A DNA stretch of 64,000 bases from NCBI GenBank assembly GCA_905478335.1, contig CAJQIC010000020.1, forward strand, positions 1 through 64,000, in the 5' to 3' direction. Shown here one piece after another: positions 1 through 9,321 of the stretch (positions within the stretch are counted from its first letter, which is position 1; each line of letters opens with the position of its first letter). Position numbers and translations under genes: made by a program. A model generated the notes under the pieces. The model did not search any database. It was given only the letters and a program-made list of their open reading frames with translations, and was not told the DNA's origin. This DNA is from an uncultured Bacteroidia bacterium. Its GTDB lineage: Bacteria; Bacteroidota; Bacteroidia; NS11-12g; UBA9320.

Positions 1-74
1 AGGCTGCTGGAATGTACTTTGTTCGCATGACTGCGCACAACCAAGTATTTAATCAAAAAGTGATGGTGAAATAA
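1..74 (+). CDS. C-terminal end of a T9SS-secreted protein (partial)
   Basis: Only the last 23 codons are present; the gene begins before the window. The readable end, AAGMYFVRMTAHNQVFNQKV and then MVK, has the form of a type A T9SS sorting domain (aliphatic-Gly-x-Tyr-hydrophobic strand, then a final basic Lys-Val-x-Val strand). Such domains send proteins through the outer membrane and are then removed. Nothing can be said of the catalytic or binding part. An intrinsic terminator follows within 25 bases, so this is the end of a transcript. Confidence 0.7.
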   Translation, partial: AAGMYFVRMTAHNQVFNQKVMVK

Positions 75-93
75 TCCATCCTTCAACAAATAC

Positions 94-127
94 AAAAGGG
101 GTCGTTCTTAACGACCCCTTTTTTTAT
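94..127 (+). terminator. Intrinsic terminator
   Basis: A perfect 9-bp GC-rich stem (GGGGTCGTT at 98-106 with AACGACCCC at 110-118) closes on a 3-base loop. It is flanked by A residues on the left and a run of T on the right, so the stem can extend by AAAA/TTTT. It ends the upstream T9SS cargo transcript and separates it from the sigma factor operon. Confidence 0.92.
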
Positions 128-150
128 TTTTGAATAATTCTGAAAAAAAT

Positions 151-176
151 GCAACCTTTTTCTTTTTACGTGTCTA
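151..176 (+). promoter_or_regulatory. Candidate ECF-type promoter of the sigma operon
   Basis: GCAACC at 151-156 is followed, after a 16-base T-rich spacer, by TCTA at 173-176 (CGTGTCTA at 169-176). A -35/-10 pair of this sort is what an autoregulated ECF sigma factor would use. A similar GCAACC...TCTA pair lies upstream of the second ECF sigma gene at 49006-49033. No housekeeping TAnnTTTG box is visible close to this start. This is inference from position and similarity. Confidence 0.4.
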
Positions 177-198
177 TTCTATTAAATGAGCATTCATT

Positions 199-741
199 TT
201 GAGCAGTGATGAAGAACTTGTAAAGCAATGCATCAACAATAATAGAGAAGCTCAAAAGATGCTCTTTGAGAAGTACGCTTCAAAGATGATGGCCATTTGT
301 TTAAGATATACGTCGAGTCAGGAGGATGCGAAAGACATCCTTCAAGATGGTTTTGTTAAAGTGTTTACTCAACTTGAAAAGTTTGAGTTTAAAAGCACCT
401 TGCAAACTTGGATGTCTCGTGTATTTACAAATTTAGCTATCAATAAAGCGACGAGAGGAATTGCAAAGTATTCACATGTGGACATCGACGAGCAAGTTGG
501 ATTGGCATATGAGGATACTGATGAAGATTTAGGTAAATGGGGCGGACTCACACCTGCGCAAGTTATGAAGCACGTGAGAGCGCTACCAGAAATATACCGA
601 CTGGTATTGAACATGTATGCGGTTGATGGGTACTCTCATCAACAAATAGCAGAAAAGTTAGATATATCAGTAGGATCTTCAAAAAGCCGTTTATCTCGAG
701 CACGCGTAATCTTAAAAGAAAACATTAAAAAAGCTAAGTGA
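199..741 (+). CDS. ECF-family RNA polymerase sigma factor
   Basis: 180 residues, normal for an ECF sigma factor. Region 2 is visible around residues 25-85 (FEKYASKMMAICLRY, then DAKDILQDGFVKVF and the WMSRVFTNLAIN segment). Region 4 with its helix-turn-helix is around 125-175 (YAVDGYSHQQIAEKLDIS, then GSSKSRLSRAR). The start is TTG at 199; no ATG lies in frame nearby. The stop TGA overlaps the GTG start of the next gene, so the two are translationally coupled. The neighbour has the layout of a membrane anti-sigma factor and is probably its regulator. Related to the sigma factor at 49065, with the same region 2 and 4 motifs. Confidence 0.93.
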   Translation: MSSDEELVKQCINNNREAQKMLFEKYASKMMAICLRYTSSQEDAKDILQDGFVKVFTQLEKFEFKSTLQTWMSRVFTNLAINKATRGIAKYSHVDIDEQVGLAYEDTDEDLGKWGGLTPAQVMKHVRALPEIYRLVLNMYAVDGYSHQQIAEKLDISVGSSKSRLSRARVILKENIKKAK

Positions 742-2096
742 GCAATAAGAACGACATATTTGATGATTTGATCAAAAGCCAATTAGAAGGCTTTGATGCA
801 AATGTGTCTATGGCAGATTGGGACGCCATTGCGTCTAAATTGCCTGTCGCTAAGCGTAAAAAGGTTGCCGCCTATTGGTGGTTAACTGGTTTGGCAATTT
901 TGGTTGTTGGTGTTTTAACAACCGCACTTTGGATTAACTTTAGAAATAAGTCAAATGACCTATCTGAATTAGTTATTCTTGAAAAGGACCAAACCACACA
1001 AAAAGAATCTGTTGTTAAAAATAATTATATACCTACACCTAATGAAGCTCCGACTGATAAGACAGTGAATGAGCCAAACCAACCTGAGAATCTTAACACA
1101 GAGATTATTACAACTTCGACAGAAGTTGATTTAAAGACATCGGTTCAGAGTACGACTGGACCAGATAACTTACCTACTAATATTGTAGATATTAAGGCCG
1201 ATGAAGACCGCATTAAGGGCGCGGTAGATTCGGCCTTTTCTACTGAAATTGACAACAATTCGTCAAATGACGACATCGATCCAATAAAATCAACTGAGCC
1301 GGTTATTCTTGTATTAAGTGACTCTAACGACGCTGAAAATAAAACTGAACCAATCACAATCACACCTGCACCACCTATAAAGTGGGAGCTAGGTATTTCT
1401 TTTTCACCCAATTGGGCGAAAAAGCTTATTTCGCCTAACGGGGATCATGCTTGGAGGATTAATAAAGAGTATAACAACATTGTTAATACCATGGAAAGTG
1501 GTTCTATAAGCTATCAGTTTGAAGCACACGTGAACAGATACCTCAATGAACATGTGTATTTCAATGCCGGTATAAACTACAACCAGATAGTTGAGAAGGT
1601 TAATTATAACTATGAGGTTACAGAGTTTGCGACTGAGCGAGTTGGTTTTGATGAATTATTGTACACACCGATAGATCCAAGAATAGGACCAATCGAAGTG
1701 AATTATAGCGGTACGAATACGTATCACTATATTGAGTCACCAGTTCGCATAGGATTTATAAAAGCTATTCCAAGTTCGAAAATGAATTTCAGAGTAGAAA
1801 CTGGGTTGCGTTGCATGGTGCTTACAGACATGTCAGGTAAAAGAACGGATGTAACTCAAATTGAATCTTTGGTTGATCTTAAATCGTCTTTTTCGGAGTA
1901 TTCTCGACATAATTTGGGTGCTACGGCGAACGCTGGACTATATTGGAAAATAATGAAAGGGAAAGGCAGCTTTGGCCTAACAACGTATTACAATTATGCG
2001 TTAACCTCGATACGGAAACGTGACGAAGGAATAACAGAGAAACCCTATAACTTTGGAGTAAACTTTAATTTACAGCGAAAAATCTGGATTAAGTGA
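738..2096 (+). CDS. Probable dual-membrane anti-sigma factor with C-terminal outer-membrane barrel
   Basis: 452 residues with a GTG start overlapping the sigma stop. Residues 1-45 are cytosolic and contain a short D-x-L-x(5)-EG...W-x-x-I pattern (FDDLIKSQLEGFDANVSMAD, then WDAI) also found in the protein at 49600. One membrane segment lies at about 46-67. Residues 70-205 are a low-complexity Asp/Glu/Thr-rich linker, likely disordered in the periplasm. Residues 208-452 alternate in beta-strand fashion, like PorT-type outer-membrane barrels. This layout matches the dual membrane-spanning anti-sigma (Dma) proteins described in Bacteroides thetaiotaomicron; the assignment here is inference from architecture and operon order. 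The downstream gene starts within its stop codon. Confidence 0.72.
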   Translation: MSNKNDIFDDLIKSQLEGFDANVSMADWDAIASKLPVAKRKKVAAYWWLTGLAILVVGVLTTALWINFRNKSNDLSELVILEKDQTTQKESVVKNNYIPTPNEAPTDKTVNEPNQPENLNTEIITTSTEVDLKTSVQSTTGPDNLPTNIVDIKADEDRIKGAVDSAFSTEIDNNSSNDDIDPIKSTEPVILVLSDSNDAENKTEPITITPAPPIKWELGISFSPNWAKKLISPNGDHAWRINKEYNNIVNTMESGSISYQFEAHVNRYLNEHVYFNAGINYNQIVEKVNYNYEVTEFATERVGFDELLYTPIDPRIGPIEVNYSGTNTYHYIESPVRIGFIKAIPSSKMNFRVETGLRCMVLTDMSGKRTDVTQIESLVDLKSSFSEYSRHNLGATANAGLYWKIMKGKGSFGLTTYYNYALTSIRKRDEGITEKPYNFGVNFNLQRKIWIK

Positions 2097-4507
2097 GAAA
2101 GCTGATTTACATATCGATTCTTTTGACCTTAGGGTTCGCTTCTGCATTTGGACAGGGTTTATACCCTTTAGGTGAGGGAAATGAAGTCAACAAAGTGGAG
2201 TTAGTTGCTCAAGCTGACAATGGAGTATACATTTTTGATGTAACAAGTGCATCAACTTATAAATTGTATACGTGGAACGGGTTCAACTACAGCGATTTGG
2301 GAGTCATTCCAAACATCCCTAAACATGGAGATGCAAATAATGAAGATTTCAGAATTGTTGATGCGTTATACGACAATGATGTATTATACGTACTCGGACA
2401 TGATTTTGGAACGTCAAAATCAAATCTACCAACACGTGTAATAACTTGGGATGGTTTAGAATGGAAGGATATTACAACAAGTGATGTTAGTAGTGCTCTT
2501 AGTGTCGCTAAACTTATTAAGTATAACAATAAGGTTTCGATACTAGGCATTTTTACTTCTTCAGGTATCCTCTCTTTAAATTCAGGATCGTGGGAGCACG
2601 TTGGAGGTCAATTGGGAACGGATGCAAAGAATAATTATGTATTGGACGCAGCTGTTTACAGAGGACGCTTATATGCGAGTGGAGAATTTACTAGACCTCT
2701 ATCTGGACAGCAATATAATACCGCAGTATTTGAGAATAATGCGTGGAGACCTGTTGTTACACCACCTTTTATAGGAAAGAGCAAGCAATTTGCTTTATAC
2801 AATGGCGAATTAATGCTTTGTGGTGAGCCAAACGCGGAATTTGATTATTTAAAATCATTTGATGGTATTGGATGGACAAATATGTCGAACGGTTTAGAGC
2901 ATCTGAATGTTTTTGAATTTTGGGATTTGGCCGTTACAGACGAACAAATTTGTTTAACCGGACTGTTTGAGAATAGACAAACCGGAATACAGTTCAATTA
3001 TTTAATTAAGGATTCGGATGGATGGCACTTCGGAGAACAAACGAATAGTGACGACAAAATTCATTTGATATCGACCAATGACCGTATTTATGCATTTGGA
3101 CAATTTTCATACCCAGGTGTTAATGGAATTGGAGAGATAGGTTCAAACGCTGCAATGCTTTCTGGTAAGATTTATATGGACGAGAATGACAATTGCTTGC
3201 ATGAGGAGGACGAACTTGGTCTGCCAATGACTAAAGTTATATTAAACCCGGGCAATTTAGTTACGTTTACGGACGCCAAAGGCTTATATGAATTTCCTGT
3301 TGGTCCTGGGTCATATACAATTTCATTCGAGACAGGATTGAAAAACCGATTTGGATGTGGTCGACTTGCCAGCGTAACAGCTGGATCTCGTGTCAATTAT
3401 TTAGTACCTGAACTGAATGTCGTTGAAAAACCGAACATAGTTGATTTAGAGTTGTCATCACAATTCAGAAATGGCTGGAAATTGGTGAAAGGACAATACA
3501 ATGAGATGCAGCTCAATGCATTCAACAACGGATCGGAAACAATTGAAGGTGCTACCCTCCAGTTAAAAATGGACGATTGGTGGGAGAATGTTCAAATTAC
3601 GCCTACACCAACTTCAATAGTTGATGGTGAGTATACTTGGAATGTGTCGGAGCTTAAAAAAGGAGAACTATATACCATCACAATAAGCGGAACGATAAAA
3701 GCTGATCTTAGTTTGTATAACGATTTCTGTTTTACTGGTGATGTAGATTTCCCTCAAGTGGATGTGTCTAAGAACTCAAATAGAGATGCCGCGCAGCTTA
3801 CAACAGTTGATGAATTGGAACCGATATCCAAACAAGTTGATTGTGGTAGTTGGTACTCGAATGCAACAGAGAACATATCTTATCAGATTCGCTTTGAGAA
3901 TGAGTCAAATGAAACGATAAACAACGTTACTGTCCTTGATACGTTTGATTCTGACTTAATAACTGATTATGCTTGGGATTATACCAACATAGGTTCTTCT
4001 ACAAAACTTGATATCAAGATGGTAAAGGTACCTGGCAAGGAAAAATGGAGGCTGGTTTACACCTGGAACTCTAAGGATGCTGGTATTGCCCCTGCCGGTG
4101 ATATTGACCATAAAGATGTTGGTTATGCGTCGATTAAATTCAAATTACATGATTTAAGTAAGCAAAAAGGTATTGAATTGTGCAATAGAGCACAAGTTAC
4201 ACTTGATAATAGCGAGCCACTTTCTACGAATACGGTTTGTTCAAAAGCGACAACTTTAAACGTTCCTGGTATTGATTTGCCTTCTCAGGTATCTTTTTAC
4301 CCCAACCCAGCAGATCATTACATTGAAATGCACAATGGTTCTAGTGAAAGTAGAACTTTAGAGGTCCTCAATCAAACTGGACAGGTTGTGTATACAGATG
4401 AGTTCAAAGGTTTCGAGGAACGCCGTATAGATATATCTTCGCTTGCAGCAGGAGTCTACGTGTTGAACGTTGTTGGATTTGAGGCTCAAAAGCTAGTTAT
4501 TCAGTAG
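2093..4507 (+). CDS. T9SS-secreted beta-propeller and SdrD-B-like surface protein
   Basis: 804 residues, GTG start in a GTGA overlap with the gene before. A signal peptide ends near residue 20 (SAFGQG). Residues 25-350 contain Kelch-like repeats with NNKV, LYASGEF and ELMLCGE strands. Residues 355-420 resemble an SdrD B-type domain (GKIYMDENDNC, then DAKGLYEFPVGPGSY). Residues 560-700 resemble a DUF11-type adhesion repeat. The last 75 residues are a type A T9SS domain (FYPNPADHYIEM ... GQVVYTDEF ... LAAGVYVLNV). It is likely the cargo controlled by the sigma/anti-sigma pair upstream. Ligand unknown. It ends convergently with comF, overlapping by 7 bases. Confidence 0.85.
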   Translation: MRKLIYISILLTLGFASAFGQGLYPLGEGNEVNKVELVAQADNGVYIFDVTSASTYKLYTWNGFNYSDLGVIPNIPKHGDANNEDFRIVDALYDNDVLYVLGHDFGTSKSNLPTRVITWDGLEWKDITTSDVSSALSVAKLIKYNNKVSILGIFTSSGILSLNSGSWEHVGGQLGTDAKNNYVLDAAVYRGRLYASGEFTRPLSGQQYNTAVFENNAWRPVVTPPFIGKSKQFALYNGELMLCGEPNAEFDYLKSFDGIGWTNMSNGLEHLNVFEFWDLAVTDEQICLTGLFENRQTGIQFNYLIKDSDGWHFGEQTNSDDKIHLISTNDRIYAFGQFSYPGVNGIGEIGSNAAMLSGKIYMDENDNCLHEEDELGLPMTKVILNPGNLVTFTDAKGLYEFPVGPGSYTISFETGLKNRFGCGRLASVTAGSRVNYLVPELNVVEKPNIVDLELSSQFRNGWKLVKGQYNEMQLNAFNNGSETIEGATLQLKMDDWWENVQITPTPTSIVDGEYTWNVSELKKGELYTITISGTIKADLSLYNDFCFTGDVDFPQVDVSKNSNRDAAQLTTVDELEPISKQVDCGSWYSNATENISYQIRFENESNETINNVTVLDTFDSDLITDYAWDYTNIGSSTKLDIKMVKVPGKEKWRLVYTWNSKDAGIAPAGDIDHKDVGYASIKFKLHDLSKQKGIELCNRAQVTLDNSEPLSTNTVCSKATTLNVPGIDLPSQVSFYPNPADHYIEMHNGSSESRTLEVLNQTGQVVYTDEFKGFEERRIDISSLAAGVYVLNVVGFEAQKLVIQ

Positions 4508-5181
4508 TCTGCTATAGCAGCAGTAATCACACTAATTTTAATTCTTTTTATAGATTCCAATGCTTGAAGGCATCCTGATAAAGTGGCTCCAGTGGTAAAC
4601 ACATCATCTACAATGGCCACATGTTTACCAATCAATGTGATCTTGTCTTTGAGTATAAATGCACTTTGGGTGCTTTTCCAACGATTAAATCTGGATTTAT
4701 GTGTTTGCGTCTTCGAAGAATGTTTACGAAATAATATGTCAGTGATTAGCGGTTTGCTTAGATAGTTGGCAATGGATTTGCCAATTATTTGTGATTGGTT
4801 ATATCCCCTTGATTCTAATTTGGAGAAATGTAAGGGCACTGGAATGAGGAAGTCAATATCGCCAAATTTGTTCTGCCGTTTCATATGTTGTCCAATGTGA
4901 CACCCGATTTGTTTCCCTATTGATGTATCTCCACCATATTTTAATTGATGCATTATCCGCTGAATGCTATTGCCTTTTTTGAAATAATAAGGGGCAATGC
5001 CGTAAGTGATTGGGAATTGATGTCCAAGGGCTTTATGGATTGGGTTTAGCATCGGGTCGAAAAATGTCTTAGGTAGTCTTAAATCGCATAAAAAGCATCA
5101 TTTAGCCTTGTTGTTGGGTAGTGGTTCAGCGCATCTTATGCAGACTTTTGGATATATAAGACTCAGAAAATCTTGCAGCAT
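4501..5181 (-). pseudogene. comF: comF phosphoribosyltransferase-like gene interrupted by an in-frame TGA
   Basis: Read from ATG at 5181, one frame encodes a full ComF-type protein: MLQDFLSLIYPKVCIRCAEP, then TGA at codon 28 (5100-5098), then CFLCDLRLPKTFFDP and the rest to 4501. Both zinc-finger cysteine pairs (CIRC and CFLC) flank the stop. The PRPP motif VDDVFTTGAT and the LKYGGD segment are intact. No base is missing, so one substitution explains the break. Without readthrough, translation could begin only at the internal ATG 5052, giving 183 residues without the zinc finger. ComF proteins act in DNA uptake or nucleotide salvage. Alternatives are a sequencing error or a truncated but working protein. 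Confidence 0.8.
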
Positions 5182-5254
5182 GGTTCATTTATTCGATATG
5201 TTCTGGCGCACGCAAGCAATTTTATAGACCTTTGCACCAAACCGTTGGTTTATT

Positions 5255-6298
5255 ATGTTCGAAAATAAAGAAACAACAAATATTGATGAGCTAGGAGAGT
5301 TTCGACTCATCAAACACCTTACTGATGCCATTATGTTAGAAACAGATCAAACCCTTATAGGTGCTGGTGATGACGCTGCGTTGGTAAACCCAAAAGGAAA
5401 AATGGCTGTCGTATCTACTGACATGTTGGTTGAACAAGTGCACTTCGATATGATGTACACACCTTTAAAGCATCTTGGGTACAAGGCTGCTGTTGTTAAT
5501 TTCTCAGATATCTGTGCGATGAACGGTCATCCAAGCCAGCTCACAATGTCGATTGCCTTTAGCAGCAAATACACGCTAGAAGCGATTGAAGAGCTGTATG
5601 CAGGGATGTTGCTGGCGTGTAAAAAGTACAAAGTGGACTTAATCGGTGGAGATACTTCTACAATACCAAACGGACTTGTTATTAGTGGAACTGCCATCGG
5701 ATTTGTTGATGAAAAAGATGTGGTAAAAAGATCTGGAGCAAAGTCAGGAGACTTGCTTTGTGTGACAGGAGATTTAGGGGGCGCTTACATGGGTTTGCAG
5801 CTTTTGGAACGGGAAAAACGCGTCTTCTTGGAGCAAAAAGACATGCAACCTGATTTAAAGAGTCATGACTATATCGTTGGTCGACAATTAAAGCCTGAAG
5901 CGAGAATAGACGTTATTGATTTTCTTAAGAAAGCGGGCATTACACCTACGTCTATGATCGATATTTCAGACGGATTGTCTTCAGAGATTTTTCACCTAAG
6001 TGAAGCTTCACAAGTTGATTTCACGGTATACGAAGAAAAATTGCCTATTGATCAAGATACCTTCAATATGGCTGTTGAGTTTGGAATTGACGCAACCACT
6101 GCAGCACTCAATGGAGGAGAGGACTACGAGTTGCTATTTACGGTTAATCAAGAAGATTACGAAAAAATTAAAAATGATCCTGATATCACTGTCATTGGTC
6201 ATGCAAAAGACAAAGGGATGAAGAATGAATTGCACTCCAAGCAAGGCAATACATATGCATTGCAAGCACAAGGGTGGCAACATAAGAATGAACAATAA
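5255..6298 (+). CDS. thiL: Thiamine-monophosphate kinase
   Basis: 347 residues, usual length for ThiL, which phosphorylates thiamine monophosphate to the coenzyme thiamine diphosphate using ATP. Visible family motifs are GAGDDAALV near residue 37, the STDMLVEQVHFD segment, the metal site VDLIGGDTST near 130, and DISDGLSSE near 235. Glycine-rich GEDYELLF closes the C-terminal domain. A near-consensus box (GACCTTTG at 5227-5234) lies 20 bases before the ATG. It is divergent from comF; oxyR follows 56 bases later on the same strand. No other thiamine gene is present here. Confidence 0.94.
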   Translation: MFENKETTNIDELGEFRLIKHLTDAIMLETDQTLIGAGDDAALVNPKGKMAVVSTDMLVEQVHFDMMYTPLKHLGYKAAVVNFSDICAMNGHPSQLTMSIAFSSKYTLEAIEELYAGMLLACKKYKVDLIGGDTSTIPNGLVISGTAIGFVDEKDVVKRSGAKSGDLLCVTGDLGGAYMGLQLLEREKRVFLEQKDMQPDLKSHDYIVGRQLKPEARIDVIDFLKKAGITPTSMIDISDGLSSEIFHLSEASQVDFTVYEEKLPIDQDTFNMAVEFGIDATTAALNGGEDYELLFTVNQEDYEKIKNDPDITVIGHAKDKGMKNELHSKQGNTYALQAQGWQHKNEQ

Positions 6299-6317
6299 TT
6301 ATTTAATGTAGTATCAA

Positions 6318-6348
6318 TTGCATTTATAATGATTATTGCTGAAATTTG
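6318..6348 (+). promoter_or_regulatory. Candidate promoter of oxyR
   Basis: TTG at 6318-6320 and GAAATTTG at 6341-6348 (one mismatch to TAnnTTTG) are 20 bases apart, as in Bacteroidota promoters. The predicted start of transcription is within about 2 bases of the ATG at 6355, so the transcript would be almost leaderless. Confidence 0.45.
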
Positions 6349-6354
6349 TGCCTT

Positions 6355-7308
6355 ATGACACGAATTGCAAACCTCAGCCTAGTACAATTACAGTATCTAA
6401 CCGCGTTAGATGAACACAGACATTTTATTAAAGCGGCCCAATCGTGTTTTGTGACTCAACCAACGTTGAGTATGCAAATTAAAAAACTGGAGGAAGAGTT
6501 AGAAGTCAAGCTATTTGATCGTAGTAAACAACCAATTATTCCGACGGATGTTGGTGTTTTGGTTATCGAACAAGCCAAACAGGTTTTAAACGAAACCAAA
6601 AAAATAGAAAACATACTCTTGGAATACAAAGGCAAAGTTGCTGGAGATTTGAACGTTGGAATTATACCAACCATATCTCCCTATTTAATGCCACAACTCA
6701 TCAGTCAAATTTCTAAAAGATATCCTGAGGTAAGACTAAACGTTCGGGAATTAATGACAGAGGAGATAATTTCACTTTTACATAAGGATCACCTTGATGT
6801 GGGTATTGTTGCGACACCTTTGGAGATTGATGGAATGGTGGAAAAACCCATTTTCTATGAGCGTTTTTGCATCTACTTAAACCCAAATCATCAGGCGTAT
6901 AATATGGAAGAACTGGATGCAAAAATATTGCTTGAAGACAAGCTATGGCTGCTTTCAGAGGGTAATTGCTTTAGAGATCAAGCGGTCAATTTATGCGAAT
7001 TAAAACATACCGCCGCGCTTAAAAACTCATTCAATTATGAAAGCGGTTCCATTGAGACGCTTATCCGGATTGTAAACCTAGAAGGAGGAGCAACTGTAAT
7101 CCCAGAATGGTCGTCCTTAAACCTACAACCCGAAGAAAAAAAGAATATCAGACCAGTCAAAGGCAACAGCGTTAGGGAGGTCAGTTTGATATATTCTAGG
7201 AACTTTGCAAAGGCAAAACTCAGTGAAGCATTTTACTCCACTTTGCAATCATGTGTACCCGTACAATTGAAAAAAAATGCGGGAAATCCGATAGCGGCAG
7301 TTGTGTAA
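6355..7308 (+). CDS. oxyR: OxyR-type LysR peroxide-sensing regulator
   Basis: 317 residues from ATG 6355. An upstream in-frame TTG at 6346 lies inside the promoter box and was rejected. Residues 1-60 are a LysR winged helix-turn-helix (LVQLQYLTALDEHRHFIKAA, then TQPTLSMQIKKLEEEL). The effector domain holds GNCFRDQAVNLC, with Cys205 and Cys214 separated by eight residues exactly as the redox pair Cys199/Cys208 of Escherichia coli OxyR (GHCLRDQAMGFC). It should therefore sense hydrogen peroxide by disulfide formation and activate catalase or peroxiredoxin genes. None of these targets is in the window. Confidence 0.92.
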   Translation: MTRIANLSLVQLQYLTALDEHRHFIKAAQSCFVTQPTLSMQIKKLEEELEVKLFDRSKQPIIPTDVGVLVIEQAKQVLNETKKIENILLEYKGKVAGDLNVGIIPTISPYLMPQLISQISKRYPEVRLNVRELMTEEIISLLHKDHLDVGIVATPLEIDGMVEKPIFYERFCIYLNPNHQAYNMEELDAKILLEDKLWLLSEGNCFRDQAVNLCELKHTAALKNSFNYESGSIETLIRIVNLEGGATVIPEWSSLNLQPEEKKNIRPVKGNSVREVSLIYSRNFAKAKLSEAFYSTLQSCVPVQLKKNAGNPIAAVV

Positions 7309-7380
7309 ATTCTAATTCACATTTACTATATACTTCAAAATTAGCGGGTTATACGAAATAAAATCGTTTTCTTTGCAATA

Positions 7381-7947
7381 ATGAAAATTTTTAAAACCAT
7401 CGTCAACGCTGTTTTATTGTTTTGTTTGACGTTGATTGTTTCTTCTGGGTGTAGCGATTTTGATCGACTTACTCAATTCAGAACTACGTATTCGAATCGC
7501 GTAGTATTGGATACGATAAATACAAAAGGAACATCTAGTGAGGTTAAATCTGATACACTTATTGTTGATTTTATAAGTACAGTAAAAGACCATAGCGCAA
7601 CGGAAAACAGCATCGAGAGTGTAAAACTTATAACTATCGGTATGGAGATTGACAAAAACAAATCTCCTGATTATGCCAATTTCAACATAATTAAAGATTT
7701 AGAGGTTTACCTAACGGGTAAAGGAATGGATGAAATACTGATTGGGTCAACCGACAGTATTCCAACAAACGTCAAATATTTTGAAATTAAGGTAATACCT
7801 GTAGATGAGGATTTTGAAGATTTAGTAAAATCGGATCAGTTCACCTGTCGTATGAAGTTTACACCAAGAGAGCAGATTAAAGACTCATCTTACGTCATAA
7901 AAATTACACCAACTTATTTAGTTGATACCCGACGATTCGGAGTTTAA
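7381..7947 (+). CDS. Lipoprotein of unknown function
   Basis: 188 residues. The N-terminus is a lipoprotein signal peptide: a basic start (MKIFK), a hydrophobic core, and the lipobox VSSGC with the acceptor Cys near residue 24. The rest is predicted beta-rich, with no enzymatic motif I recognise. A box TTTCTTTG at 7368-7375 (one mismatch to TAnnTTTG) ends five bases before the ATG, suggesting its own nearly leaderless promoter. It ends convergently with sucB with a 4-base overlap. Function unassigned; likely envelope-attached. Confidence 0.75.
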   Translation: MKIFKTIVNAVLLFCLTLIVSSGCSDFDRLTQFRTTYSNRVVLDTINTKGTSSEVKSDTLIVDFISTVKDHSATENSIESVKLITIGMEIDKNKSPDYANFNIIKDLEVYLTGKGMDEILIGSTDSIPTNVKYFEIKVIPVDEDFEDLVKSDQFTCRMKFTPREQIKDSSYVIKITPTYLVDTRRFGV

Positions 7948-9179
7948 AACCCCAACAAATTTTCAACTGGAGGAGTGCTTCCAAGCATCGTCTCAGGATT
8001 TTCTAAGTAGTTTTTAACCGTTACTAAAAACCCAACGGATTCCCTGCCGTCAATGATTCGATGGTCGTAACTCATGGCAAGGTACATCATAGGCCTGGCT
8101 ACAATTTCTCCGTTTTCAACAACTGGTCGAGTTATAATATTATGCATGCCCAATATGGCACTTTGCGGAGGGTTGATTATTGGTGTGCTCATCATACTGC
8201 CAAATACGCCACCATTTGATATGGTGAATGTACCACCAGTCATTTCGTCGATTCCTAATTTACCATCGCGTGCTTTTGTTGCCAGTCGCATCACTTCTGC
8301 CTCGATTTCATGCAATTGCATAGCCTCGGCATTTCTGATTACAGGCACCATCAAACCTTTAGGGCCTGAAACTGCAATAGATATGTCTACGAAATCATGG
8401 AAAACGACTTGGTTTCCATCGATATATGCATTAACCGCAGGATACTTTTGTAAAGCAAGTACAACCGCTCTGGTAAAGAAACTCATAAAGCCTAATCCAA
8501 CTCCATGCACTTCTTTAAATTGCTCTTTGTACTTCTTTCTGATGTCCATTATGGGTTTCATGTTAGCCTCGTTAAACGTGGTTAACATTGCGGTCTCGTT
8601 CTTGGCAGAAACCAGTCTTCTGGATACCGCTTTTCTCAAGTTCGACATTTTTTCGCGTCGCTCTTCTCGGCTACCATCAGACACTTGATATCCACCACCA
8701 TTGCCAGCATTGGCAAATAGGGCATCGGCTTTGGTTATGCGTCCACCACGGCCTGAGCCTTTAACTTGGCTTGAGGCTATACCTTTTTCACCTAATATCT
8801 TTCTTGCGGCTGGCGAAGGAGTGCCTGCGGCATAGTCTGACTTCGCATCTTGTTTGGGTTCTGCTTGTTTTACTTCAGCTTTAGGCTTTTCTTCATTAAC
8901 CGGTGCTGCTGTTTTCTCAGGCTCAGCAGACTCAGGCTTTTCGGCTGATGTGTCGATTGACGCCACTACAGCACCAACAGCAACATCCTCACCTTCCTCA
9001 ACCAATATTTTCAAAACACCTGCTTTTTCAGCGTTTAATTCTACGGTTGCTTTTTCGGATTCCAATTCAGCTACGGCTTCATCCATTTCAACATAATCAC
9101 CATCTTGCTTGAGCCATTGGCTGATGGTTACTTTTGTTACTGATTCTCCTACTGACGGTATTTTAAGCTCTAAAGCCAT
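7944..9179 (-). CDS. sucB: 2-oxoglutarate dehydrogenase E2 (dihydrolipoyl succinyltransferase)
   Basis: 411 residues with the order expected of E2: lipoyl domain 1-80 (lipoyl Lys within [11 protein letters not shown]), an Ala/Pro/Glu/Lys linker, the peripheral E3-binding domain around 120-155 ([16 protein letters not shown]), and the catalytic domain 185-411 with active-site [11 protein letters not shown] near the end. It transfers succinyl groups to CoA in the TCA cycle. The E1 gene is not adjacent; an E3 gene (lpdA) lies at 37486. A TAAATTTG box is found 19 bases upstream. The sequence most resembles the succinyl type, though branched-chain E2 enzymes share this layout. Confidence 0.93.
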   Translation of the reverse strand: MALELKIPSVGESVTKVTISQWLKQDGDYVEMDEAVAELESEKATVELNAEKAGVLKILVEEGEDVAVGAVVASIDTSAEKPESAEPEKTAAPVNEEKPKAEVKQAEPKQDAKSDYAAGTPSPAARKILGEKGIASSQVKGSGRGGRITKADALFANAGNGGGYQVSDGSREERREKMSNLRKAVSRRLVSAKNETAMLTTFNEANMKPIMDIRKKYKEQFKEVHGVGLGFMSFFTRAVVLALQKYPAVNAYIDGNQVVFHDFVDISIAVSGPKGLMVPVIRNAEAMQLHEIEAEVMRLATKARDGKLGIDEMTGGTFTISNGGVFGSMMSTPIINPPQSAILGMHNIITRPVVENGEIVARPMMYLAMSYDHRIIDGRESVGFLVTVKNYLENPETMLGSTPPVENLLGF

Positions 9180-9198
9180 ATTGATATGTTATTAACGG

Positions 9199-9206
9199 CA
9201 AATTTA
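9199..9206 (-). promoter_or_regulatory. Promoter -7 box of sucB
   Basis: Minus-strand TAAATTTG matches TAnnTTTG fully, giving a 5' leader of about 15 bases before the ATG at 9179. Confidence 0.55.
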
Positions 9207-9321
9207 TAAAACCAAAGCTAATAAAGACGTGTTGAACAGAAACTAAATGTTTCTATATCAGGACAGTCGATTGGGTATAGTTCAAGCGATTTATCCGTAA
9301 TATTGAAACCTATTATTTCAC

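Noticed and set aside
5098-5100. TGA in comF as a selenocysteine codon
   Set aside because: No selenocysteine insertion hairpin is seen after it, and ComF proteins have no selenocysteine at this point.
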